A stretch of 64,000 nt of DNA from Malurus cyaneus samueli (taxonomy: Eukaryota; Chordata; Aves; Passeriformes; Maluridae). Under the pieces are notes generated by a model. It saw nothing but the letters and a program-made list of their open reading frames with translations, had not been told where the DNA came from and did not search any database. Made by a program: the position numbers and the translations under genes. The stretch lies in assembly GCA_009741485.1 (NCBI GenBank), contig CM019236.1, positions 31,110,888 through 31,174,887 on the forward strand. Direction: 5' to 3'. Position 1 is the first letter of the stretch. Each line of letters opens with the position of its first letter. This document shows, in pieces, positions 35,399 to 47,416 of the stretch.

Positions 35399-37261
35399 CA
35401 AAATAGCCACCAAAAATAAGGCAGCAAGTTTTCTAGTGCTTTTGTGCAAAGTCAGTATATAACCACTTGAGATTTCTGATAGGAGAGGACTAGATAGACA
35501 TTGAAATTGAGAGACCTGGAAATGAAAGTACATAGATTTAGATTCTATGTCCACCCTCAAGTAAACCTGCTGTTTCCTACTATAATGCAATTTTAAGCTA
35601 AATAAGAAAATTAAACCATTGCCTATAATAATAATTCCTTCCCAATGTCTATCCCCAGTGTAGATTGGGGATTTTAAATGGCGAATGGCAAATCAATTAC
35701 AGAGTAAATTTGGACAATATATGATCTACAAAAAGCTGAAAATGTCAAATTTCTGTGCTTTTAATCTCCTTAATCTATATTAGTCTGGGACTTTAAGAAT
35801 AGTAATTATTTTTGAAAAATAATTGTCCTTGTTTAGGAAATTTTTGTCCTTTTTTTCCCCACTGGAGAATAGTAGCCTTTTAGAAATATTTCCTTAATGT
35901 TCTAAATAGAAAAAAAGCTGGACACAGCCATGGGGTTCAATAATGGCAGGAGTTTTGGCTTTCACCAGCCTAACAGTGGTTATCTTTTTGAGTGTATGAG
36001 TAATCCGCAACCTAAATTGAACCCAGCTGTCTTAGCTTGTTATTTAACTGCTGCAGCTTCTGGAATAAGCATGTGTTCGGCAGAAGCTTCCTGGGGATTA
36101 TCCATGCCAGTGAAAAGGAAATTGCAAAACTCTCATATGTGCCTCACAGTACTGGAAAAATTCATTTTCAGTCTAATGATCTGGGGTAAACAGGTTAAGT
36201 TGATTCAACTGACTTCTAACTTTGGTGTGTTATGATTATGCCGCTCATCTTCAGAGCTTTTCTTTACATGTCATCTTCATAGACCTCTATATGTATAAAT
36301 TATATATAGATGATATTATATACTATTATAAAGTGATATTATTTATTTAAAATAAGTTTTTTTATCGTTAAAAATTAAAATAACAGAAGAAAACTTATAG
36401 AAAAAAAGAAAAAGACAAGAAGATAAAGCAAAGAATTTGAAATCTCTTATACTAGCAAAAGCAAAATTCCCTGGAAAACTGAGTCTTAAAGATGCCATTT
36501 CTTCTCTAGCTCTCTGACAACTTGTATCAAATTGGAACATTGTCTCCAATAATTTCAATGATCTTTTAAGAAATTAAAGCATAGATCTTGGGGATGTCAG
36601 AAGGCCACATTTTGGAATAATTGTGCATGCTGTCTATACTTAAAAATGTATAAACTATTTTGTTTTTATTTTTGATAGGTTTGTGAAACCTACCATATGG
36701 ATAATTAAAATATTTCTCTAACCGTCTCACATCTCACTTATAAGAGATATGCAATTTAAAACAGCATTCCTTTTGAATGGCCTTCGTAGTCTTCCTAAGT
36801 TCCTACCTGTTAATTTTTGAAAGGATTTTTCTCATGGCCATCTTCATTTTACATTTCTCAGTGCAGAAATTTTGAAATTATGTTTTATAGCAGGAACTGT
36901 GTGGATCTCATGTCAATCCCTTAGCAGTTAGTGATTACTTTGAGGTATTGGTGAAGACTTACTCTTCCACTCTGTTAAATTTTTTACCCTGCATAGAAAT
37001 CAGGGTCACAAGGGATGTTTTCTCTTCTTTTTTTTTTCTAGGATTCTGATCTGTGTTTCATTTTCATTAAAACCATAACCAGGGAGAAGTTAGAAGAAGA
37101 TGACCCAAAGATTTTTGCTTTACAGTAGTACAGTTGTGTTTCTACTGTGTTGGTAGTTTGTGTTCTCCACTTGATAAGAATACATGATGATTATAGAGCT
37201 TCAGATGTGTCTGTCTTACAGACACAAAAAACTGTATCCCAGAAAGATTGGTTGTTCCGTG

Positions 37262-37289
37262 TTTTTTTTTTTTTTTTTTTTTTTTTTTT
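37262..37289. repeat. Poly(T) tract, 28 bp
   Basis: The longest uninterrupted homopolymer in the window. Its length is likely to be unreliable in the assembly and polymorphic in the population. Confidence 0.95.
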
Positions 37290-40200
37290 CTCAGCATTGG
37301 ATAAAGGTAGTAGTTTCAGATTTTGGGGACAGGGGAGCATTCTGGGTTTTTTCACTTAGTGAAGGGTCAGTGATGTTCCCCGGAAATTAATTCACAGACC
37401 ATGCAAACCCCACCTTCCATGGAGCTGGTAGATGGGATTAAACAAGCAGAGTTGACATGTTTGTGATAAAATTCCATTTCTGCCTAGGTTTTTTTTATTT
37501 TTACAAAAAGACTCCAAACCATTAGGTAAACTTTACTTTCACAAGAACTATCTGTTTCTGAAGTAAAATTTTAACTTCTTTTATTAAATGTAAATAAGTA
37601 TGCCCAGGAAGATTTTGGGGAATTTAACTCTGGGAGATGTATTTCAGGTATGTTTTTCCCTCTGTGGTCTAAGTTCTCATGTTGGACTACAGTTGTGCAA
37701 AAATGGATATGGTCTGGTATGCTGTGACTTAATTTGCACATAGAGCCTTCCAGAGAAGGAGGGGCTGTATGAGGCTCTTAGATTTTTTCTTAAGGACACC
37801 AGAATACCTTTTCTGAGTTTACTACCTAGAAAATACAAAGTATGGGTAAAGATAATGTATTTTGACTATATTTGATTTGATATTGACAAGAACACTTTAA
37901 GATAATAACCAGACAATAAAACTATCTTCATTCGTCAAGTCTACGAATTCTGTTGGATCCAGGACAGAGGAAGATGAAAATGACACTTTGAAAATTATGT
38001 AAATGTAACTTCTTAATGAAGTTGTTTGCATTAAAGTACTAGTAAAACATTTGTTTTTCTCTTTGTAGAGCAAATCTTTATCCCTTTCTTTAGTCTTTAT
38101 ACAGGAAACAGATCAATTTGATTCAGTAAAACCTTGCCTGATTAGTAACTGAGCAAAGCTGTGGACAATTTATTCAGCTAGGCAGACAGGTCTGAAATCA
38201 TCTGGTGAAGTGGTGGAAACACTGCCTTTGTGACTTAGTATTTTACTGTATTTTCCTTGCTGCTGATTTGTTTCCCAATATATGCAGACAAGTAATGACT
38301 GTCATCTCTGCTTTCCTAAAGCATAATAGCTGCTAAAATGGGGTGTCACGTAGATGTCTTTCAGTGTCTGCCTCCCTATAATTTCTGCACTTATCTGCTG
38401 CACACTTATAGAAACAGTAATAAAAGAAGACAAGCCCATTTCTTTCCGTAGTGGTTTCAGTTTTATGCGTAGAGGTCACAAAGTCAATGTGCATATTTAT
38501 CACCTTTGCACTCCCATACTTAGGTCAACTGTATTCCAGTACTTGCAGATGTGTTTGTTGGAACCTGGATATTTTTAAGTGATGCAGTGTTATTTTGAGT
38601 GTAAAATGATTTAAATTGCCCGAATGAAGTGTTTTGGAGTGTGCCATGAGCTACTTGTTGCTTTAGTCACATGTAGGTAACAAAGAACCCTAGCTAATGG
38701 GAAAAACTTCTTTTCAGTCCTTAAAATCAGAATCTGTAAATACCATGCTGCTGACTTTTATGTCCAAGAGCAACTAAATCATCCTTCTTTTCCCTCACTT
38801 TCCCACTTGTAAAATTAATGGGTGTCAATCATTCGTCTTGAAATCCTATTCACACTCATACACAGATTACTTGGATCATCATCCACCATACCTCCAAAAT
38901 GTGTCTTTTACCAATTTCTGCAAAGAAAACATAGGCAGAAGCAATAGTAATGAAATTCCTGATTACGTGACATAATGTGGTGATACTGTGAAAACACTAT
39001 GCAGCAAGGTATATGTGCTAGGTAAGAAATTTTAATTGTTTATACAACTAGGTGTACCCATCCTGAGTTTCCTTATAACCCCTGAGATCTACAAAGGCCT
39101 TTTGGGTTTTTTATGCAGGGTTTTTTAATTTTGTAGGAGCTTTTTTATGTGGGGGGCAGGGTTTGCCTTTCTAAAAAAAAACTGAAGAGGCTATGGCCTT
39201 TCCTTGGGCTTCTTGTTCAGACAGAAATCATAATTGAAAAGCAAGGCAGGAACAGACATTTTTACTACAGTGGTGTCAAGTTTACAAATGCAAAACATCC
39301 TGGTATCATCTGATACACCCTTTCCTAGACTCCTGTGTGGTCCAGACTTTCTGCCATTTAAAGACGTTGAATTATTTTGAATTAACAGCAAGCTGGAAAA
39401 AGTTTGAAACATTATGAATGCTGCAGAACAGATCTCTATGCTTTATAATAAGAAACTTCTTGCAATAGCTACTCTGTTAAGAAGGAACCTGTCTAACTAT
39501 ATTTGTAAGTTATATCAGAGGATCCATTAATTGTTATGAAATAAATAATTTTTATTTTTACTAAAATAAAGTGTGCTCTTGACACACTTTGAATTTTATC
39601 AGGGAAAATAATGTGTTGTGTAGAAAGTGATGCAGTTTATTGCTTAGCTAAAAAATAAATTGAATAAAAATGTTGGAACCCACAGTAAATCATTGTCTCC
39701 CTACAAATGGCAAGTTTTGTCTCATTAAAAGCTATCAAGTTTTTTTGTTAGCTGCTAAATTAAGCAGACAACAGCTGCTAGTTGGGATGCATATAGGTCT
39801 GTACTTGCGTTTGTAATGAGTCATTTTGATTATGCTTACCTTTGGATTACTTAAATTAAGTTATCTCACGTAGTCATTCATGTATCTGACACTCATCCGC
39901 TTTTCATACCATTTCTTCAATGTGAATTGCTGACTAGAAGATAAATTATCATGGTCTTGTAGCAATGAGTCTTCTTAAATTGTTGTATTTTTCATTTCAA
40001 GGGTTAAAAAATTGTAATTCTTTCTCAGTTGGTAAAAATTCTGCTTTAGAACTGCTTATAGGAGCAAATGGTCCACTTAAGCATAAGGTTTGACTAAAAA
40101 ATTTAGGATTTCATAGAAATTTGATCATACATAATGCTTTATAATGTAAATCCAATAGAATCTGAAGTAATAGATACTCTGAGAACAAGGCTGTAAGATG

Positions 40201-43200
40201 TGATGTTCACCTACCTGGTTTCCCCCATATTGGATTTGGAAGATTTCTATCTAGGACTGAGGGGAGGGTAGTGAGTCAACATTTGTAACATCTCTCGCAT
40301 AAGTTACTTTACTGCTTTGTAATTATTGTTATATTAAGTTTTTATTTAATGCTAACCAAGGCTCTCCAAAGGGTCATAAAGGTTAATGTTACAATTAAAA
40401 ACCTGACTTAAACCACAGAAGTGTGCAGTTACTGAAAATGTTCTTCTGTACTCCCTTCCCTTCTGAAGATTTGGAAAGCTGTAAATGGAACATAACCCTG
40501 GCTGCCGGTTGAAGGTGAAATATGGGAAGAAGAGCATACAAGACTGAAAACTGAGCTCTGGTGCATGTGTATGCTAGTGGAGCTTCAGTTGGTCTTCAGA
40601 TGAGTAAATCAGTACATTTTCCTTTTCAGCAAAACATCATAAACAATTAATTCCACAGGACACCAGGGTCTGCTGGCATTTGCAGGGGTAAAGCAAGCAG
40701 GTTTTAGCCGTAAGTGCTGTAAGCAAAGGAGGATTGGGGTGAGGGTAAGGAAGTGTCATGTTTTGGCTTCCTCACAAGAATATTAAAATGCTACTGTGCC
40801 CTAGGCCAGCTGCTTACGGTTAACCCTGTACAGTTAACCTTGTTCATTTAGAGCAATCAGGTCACACTGTTACGCTGCAGTATAGAAGCAGGACAGTGGG
40901 ACAAGGAGGGAAGTCAGTTTACAGAAATATGCATCAGTGTGTCCGATCCTGTGACCCAAAAGGTACCCTGTCTGCCAAACAGTCAAGCAAAGAGTTTATG
41001 TATCTTTCCTATGCTCTTCATCATGATGGTGTAGCAGGGCCTCAACAGTAGAATTCAATGGCTTTTCCTTTTTTTTCTGAGAGGAATGCATGTAGCATAG
41101 GATTTGCTGAGTTTTAACTTAGGTTTTGCTTTACATGAGGAAGCTGCTTCCATTTTCCACTGCTTCTGTGAACATTTGTGGATGAAAAGTTCTAGAAACG
41201 TGTGCAGTCATTTTTGTAAAAGCTGTTTGTGAAAAATGGGGAGAAAAATGTAGAGAAAATGGCATCAAAGGAGACTGGGAGGTTTAACTGAAAAAATGCC
41301 TTCATAGAGCAATAGCACTTTTCTCGTATAGTGCTTCCTGTGACATTTTTTTCCCTTTTCACAGATGAGGAGACTGAGGCAATGGTATAGGCAATTTATT
41401 TGGCGTAAATTTTAAGATGCCTCTCCTGCGCAAGTGTCATTTTTGTGGGATGTGCATTTAAAATCAAAAGCTAATTTTAAATGCTTTTAGTGGGAAAATG
41501 GATCATGCAGAGCTCTCTCAGCATTTTGGACACAGCATTACTCAGATCCATTTCTATGTATATAGAAAACGCTAATAAACATGGTTTACTTAGGAAAGGT
41601 ATATCATTGCTGAGATGCACATTACTGATGTGCAGGCAGAAGAAATATTACGTGTTATTGCTCTTATAGTTTCATCAGTAGAGTTAAAAAGTGGAATAAA
41701 TCACTGACATGTTATTTTTACCTTGGTGGACTTGTGAAGACCTTACTTAACAGGGAAACTGATGTTGCTAATAATGTTTCAGCCTTCAGTTTAAAGAGAT
41801 TGTATGTGAAAAAGAGACAGAAGTACTCTTACTAATTCCTGGTTTTGCTAAAAATTTGAGCTTTTTTGTTCTGATATTGATGTCATGATCACATGGACAT
41901 ATTTATCACTGTTTGAGTTAAGCTGCATGAACTTAGCGCACCAGAAAGGATCACTATAACAGAACTTTTATTTAAAGACCACTGTGGCCTGATAAAATCT
42001 GTTTTCAGAGCAACGGGACAGACGTAAGAGTACAAGTGGACGTGTGATTATCTCACAGCTACTTACATCTGTATTAGTTAAAATCCCTGGTAAAATGTCC
42101 AAATGCACTTGTTCCCTTCCAAATAAACAGACGTTGCATGTAAGTGAACAGCTTGTGTTAAGAAAATCAAGCTGCTAATTAAACTCTGCAATAGTTTTCA
42201 CATTTATTTCATTTAATCATTCAGTGAATATAAGCCTGAGAAGTATCTTGCAAGAAGAAAATATACTTTGTGAAACTTGATATCTTTGACAGAAGCCCAG
42301 CAATCAATGGTTCTTGACATCCAGTTACCTTCCTAACTGCTTAAAAAAACAAAATCTGCAAGTACTTGACTTTACATTTGAGTATTCATGTATCATTCAT
42401 AACAAACAGAAGCAATAAAACATCTCCACCTTGGATGATTCTTTGTAATACAATTTAAGAAGCTAGTTCCTACCTTAAAACTTTTTTAAAATAACCATTC
42501 AACATGTAAAAGAAGGACCACTCTCTTTTCTTTGTTTTATCCTTTATGATCATGAACTGTATCATGAATTTGAAATTAACTAATACTGGCACTGAGAACT
42601 CATTAAAAAACCAATCTCTTTGAAATGGAACGTGAGTGTTGTCTACCCCCCTTACAGGTTGTTTTATGCCATTTGAGGATGGCAATGACAGACTATGATC
42701 ATAGGAATTGCCTTCTGATGAGGACATAATGCTGTGTAATTAAAGGCCATGTCTAGATTTCTTCAGATCATTGGACAGTATCAGCACCTGTCACCAAAAA
42801 CTAACTTGTTACTTGTTTTTTTAAGAGACTAAATATTCCAAAACAAGTCAGTTGAGTAATGTTATCACATGGAATATCTCTAGAGAGCAGTATATGTAGC
42901 TAATGTTATGCAGGCAGGAAATCTTGATAAGCATTCTGTTTCTTTTGGATCTGTCTTTAGAAGAAAGGTTTTGCCTATTTCGTTTCAAGGAAAAATTGAA
43001 ATATCTATCTTCTGAAAAATATTGAGGACTAGTAAGTGGTGTTTTTTTATGTCTTGCTGTTATACCTTGTGTCCTTAGGGTGTTCATTTTTCCTCTATTG
43101 CATTGTATTTTGAGTGTGCTACTCCAGCATAAAAAGAAATTTTAATATTTATGTGGGAAATATTACAGGTGAGAATAAGAAAACAATCTCATCTTTTAAA

Positions 43201-46200
43201 TGCAAGTGAGCAGATATGGAAAGAATGTCTCCTGTTGTGGTGTTGTGTTATATTTTGTAAAAAAATTACATTTGTACTTCAAGCAGTGGCTTCCACTATG
43301 GCTGGCTACTATGATGATTGGCATATTTCCATATAGAGCCACTAAGAATGAATAACTGTGGAACAGGTGAATTGATATTTGGTCATTCATCCTTTGGAGA
43401 GGAGGTTATGACATCATATATCCTTTCAGCAAGATATGCTTGGGAGCCAAGTCACACCGGTATAAGCACAAGGTCCCTCTGCTGCTGCAAAGCACAATGC
43501 CCTGCACCTGCAGGCTGCAGATGGCTTACCTGGATGGCCAGGACAAATTTTAATATCTATTTCAAATGGCTGACTGTGAGAAAACTCAGCTTAACAGCAG
43601 TCAGCATCCTTGAAGCTGACTCTGGATTTAAATGAGGAGGACAGCAGTTTGCCTAACATGTGGATTGCTATATTCTCCTCCTGACTGTGAGTTTCAGTTG
43701 CTACCACCACTTTGCTTTGTGGTGGGACTTTTCCTTTAATCAGGAAGGAGACCATGGCCAAAATGCAGTCTTCCTGAGACAATTCACCTATATTGAATTC
43801 TTGTCATTTTTAATAGAAAAAAATAATGGAGTAATGTAAAACTCCATTAAAACAGCAGGAAAATGCACATTTCATGAAATAAGTGCAGACCTGCCCACAG
43901 CTTTACCAGCAATAATAGCAGGTATGAACTGGCACACTTTTTGTCCAGATTAGTTACATCTGGAAAGAAAAATTATTTTGTTGATGGTGCCTCCTCTTCA
44001 GGACATGAAGTCCTTTTACCTGTTACGTGGAGGGTGTATGGATTAGCTTTTGAGTCCCGAAGATTCGGTTTGGTTCTGAGTGCCTTGTTCATATTTGTTT
44101 TGGTAGTATCCTGAGAATGACAATTTCTCCATGTTGATATGTTCTTTGCAGCTTTAAAAAGCAATTAAGATTGTAATGCTGCAGTAGGATATTTGGGACC
44201 AGGTAACTCATATTGCACCTTAAAGGAGCACCCAAGCCAGGCAAATAGGACATTGCAATGCAGTTGCTCTCACTGGGACCGGATGGAGCTGCACAGTCAC
44301 ACTTCAGTTGCCAAGGGTAACTGCAGGAAAGGCAAATCCAGTGTTTGGAGGTCTGAGTTTCCATATCAGTATTCCCATTCTTTGCCATCCTCTTTCTCCT
44401 CTGATCTGGCACCCCATGTGCTCTATATTCTTTCGAAGTAATGCTTAAACTCACTGTTATGTCTTTCAAGAGTATCTAAAAGTATTTTGCACTGATGTGA
44501 GTACCAAATACCAAACGACCATTCAAGATAATGAATGAACCTGTCACGATGCCATTGAAATTGTGAAGAACATCAGAGGTCAAAATCCGGCTTTGCTTTG
44601 TACTCTATGCCTTCGCCCCAAGTCAGGAGTGGCAGTTGAAGTTAGTTTTTAGGATTCTCATTTGCTGTTTGTATCAGGACCATTTACAATGTTAGCTTCT
44701 AGTAAAGCTGGTCAATCTGGAGCAAGATGCATGCTGAACATGCTGCCCTTTTGATGTCGTCAGTAACTGCAACATCCTGATTAAAATTTATTGAGATTTA
44801 AGATGCTAAGAGCCTTAAACCACTGAAAAAATAGAGCTTTGGTGCACCTTATTTTAACATGTTTTTTTTCTGTACTTTGGGGTATTCCTCCCTCAACCAG
44901 AAAGAAACAGAACAGGAAAGGAGACATAGTGTCAGGAAATAGTGTCAGGCTCCTCCGGTTTAAAAAAGCAACTAATGCAAACATTTTTTTTTAAAGCATA
45001 ATGCATTATCAGATGAATCATTCCACTAATCATAATCATTTTTCAGAAGTGTAGCTTGGGTTTCAGCCCTTTAATGTGGAAGTTATGTGGTTCTGGTAGA
45101 CCTTCCTGTGAAGTCCAATATCTACCAAATTTTAAAAAATCTTGAAGCCAAGTGGCATATTTTCAAAATATCCAACTTCTTTTTGAGTAGTGTTTCTCTG
45201 GCTTTCTGCCATATTCAAGATATTTCTAACAAAGATAATAGTTTTATTGTGGATGCCTAGCAGCCATAATATCTTATTTCAAGGATTGGTAGTTTTTTGC
45301 TGTTACCTCTACTAAGAAATATTTTTTTTTTATAAACTTACTGCAAATTAGATTTATGTGTAGTCACAGATCCACATTGTTTTTGAAACATACTCTCTTT
45401 TAGGAAAAGTTTGATTTTGTTTTGTTTAAATAACTGTAACTAAGTTAATTTAAAATTCCATTAAATGCCATGAATACTGCAGCCACATATGGTAGACAGA
45501 CTCATCTTACAGCTAGGTAATCCTTTTGATATTAGTTTGGAAAACTCACTGCAGGCAGGCAAGAAGAGAAGAAAGGTCTTGACCTCTCCTTTAATACTCA
45601 AATATAGCTCCCCAAAAATCACAGAGATGGTTCTTCACAGCTCTTACTCAGTGTTCTGCAGACCACATCTTCAGCAAGTAAGGCAAGGGTTAGCTTCAGC
45701 AAGGAATATGAATGAAATAGCATAAATAGTAACCAGCCTAACCAAAAAAATGGGTTTAGGTTCTCTCCAGGTGAGATTCTGCCAGTCTTCAACTGATGCA
45801 GAAATGGTACAACTTAAATTGATTTCACAGGAGATAGAGTCCCGCAGTACTTCAGCAGGAATTTTAACTTGCATATTCTAAACCCTATCTTTACTAACTG
45901 TATATATTCCTATCAATCTCTTTAAGAGGAAGAATTGTGAATTGACAAAAGCTGAAGGTAAATTAGGGTCAAAACCTAGGATGGAGAAATGTACCTCAAT
46001 GCTGTAGTAAGTAGCAAGCTTTTATGTATTCCGTTAAAAGTTACTGGAGACTCCAAAATTGGCAGTTTCATCAGGGAGACATCCCATGACTCATCTTGCG
46101 TAAGCAGAGCTGAGCCCTTTCCCAAAATAGAATAAATACTCCCATTCTATGATGTGAATGAAAGCACATAGCATGGAAAAGAATCTTTTTTTTTCTTCCT

Positions 46201-47004
46201 TTTTTCGTTTAGCTTTATTTTAGTCATGATATTGGACTCTTAACTAAGCAAGATATTTACAAACTCATAAAGTCTCAGCATTAAAAAAAAAAAAAATCAG
46301 TCAGATGTGCTTGTGTGTGTAACAATTTGTTACCACAACCAGATGATACAGTGACAACTATTTTAATTATGTAATTCTTCAGTTTGGAGGGCATTATTTT
46401 AAAAATGGACATTAATTATTCTGTGTTCCATCATGAGTTAGAAATCGTTTCTTTTTAAGGATATTGAGGAGTGCTTTTGTTAAAAGTATAGAAAAGCAAT
46501 CCAAATACGTTTCTTTTTCCTTTATATCTGTAAATATATAAATGTTTTAGATGCAAAAAAGAAAGCACGATATTCTTACTGTGTTTTTATAGGACCATGC
46601 TCTAAGATGTATTTTTTATCTCTTAAATTTTGTCATAACACTATTTTTAAACAAAAAATGTTAGTCATAAGAAGTCAAGACTTTTGAAGTAGCAGTAGCC
46701 ATGACAACCTTCACTCTTGGGGGTGCAATACAAGGTTTGTCACTGTGTGGCTGGACGTATGCTGGATGAAATATTCCTGTGTATGGTGAAATTGCTTATG
46801 ACTTCATTAAAGACTAGTTTTTCTAGGTCATGCAACAAATTAGCCGCAAGCTGCAATTCAGGAAATTAGTTGTTACTGCTATGCTTGTTCTGTCAAATAG
46901 TAGATAAAGACACTGTTGTGCAAGCAAGGTCTATTAAACAGGACATGTTTTGTGGATTATTCTTTTTATTTCTTTCTCTTTTCAGTTTTTTTCTGCTTAC
47001 TTTT

Positions 47005-47010
47005 CTTTAA
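47005..47010. repeat. Target-site duplication, left
   Basis: The 6-mer ctttaa directly precedes the TG end of the LTR and is repeated exactly at 47411-47416. Confidence 0.85.
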
Positions 47011-47410
47011 TGTGGAGGCCAAAAGCCGGCATTCTGCCCTCGCAGATTCAGAAAGCCAGCTAATAATTGTGTATGACTGGGTGCTGGGAAACTAAAGGGA
47101 GGTTTAACAGCCTGCATAAAGGAGTATGCTGTTTGTAAATACCACGACCTTGGCTGCTTCTGGGAAAGAAGAATGGAATGTTGTGCCGACAACACAGGTG
47201 TTCAAAGACAGAAACAATAACCCACCAATCATATGCTGAAGAGTACAAAAAAGACAGCCTCACTAACCAATGTATGTTTGCCATAAATGTATACACTAGT
47301 TGCTAAGTGGATAAAAGGGGCTTGACCCATAATAAAGATTGTTAGTTGTGTGTGTGTGTGTGTGTCTTTTGTGTCTGTTATTTCATGTCACTTTCTGGCC
47401 AACAGCGACA
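47011..47410 (+). mobile_element. Solo LTR of an ERVK-like endogenous retrovirus
   Basis: A 400-bp element starting TGTGGAGGCC and ending AACAGCGACA, flanked by an exact 6-bp duplication (ctttaa), the length typical of ERVK and alpharetrovirus-like avian elements. It has a complete plus-strand LTR layout: an ACCAATG box near 47268, a TATA-like 'gataaaag' at 47310-47317, AATAAA at 47331-47336, then a GT-rich R/U5. A (TG)9.5 repeat at 47347-47365 lies just after the polyadenylation signal. No internal viral sequence remains. It has the same orientation as SH3GL2, so its AATAAA could in principle be read by the host transcript. Confidence 0.88.
47347..47365. repeat. (TG)n microsatellite inside ERVK-like LTR
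   Basis: Nine and a half TG units between the LTR polyadenylation signal and its 3' end. This may have expanded after insertion or be a family trait. Confidence 0.9.
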
Positions 47411-47416
47411 CTTTAA
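47411..47416. repeat. Target-site duplication, right
   Basis: Exact repeat of ctttaa found at 47005-47010, directly after the CA end of the LTR. Confidence 0.85.

Larger units (their letters stand above)
33926..47004. other. Intron 1 segment, simple repeats only
   Basis: AT-rich intron with T23 at 35376-35398, T28 at 37262-37289, an AT-rich stretch at about 36285-36430 and A14 at 46283-46296. Short open frames, such as the minus-strand one at 42470-42727, have no support as genes. Confidence 0.6.

Noticed and set aside
37262..37289. Poly(T) tracts at 35.4, 37.3 and 59.9 kb as tails of minus-strand processed pseudogenes
   Set aside because: No coding remnant or target duplication was found beside any of them. 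Simple slippage is enough.
42470..42727. Minus-strand frame beginning MSSSEGNSYDHSLSLPSSNG with a donor-like site
   Set aside because: It looks mildly protein-like but has no partner exon, promoter or recognised similarity. It is too weak to call.
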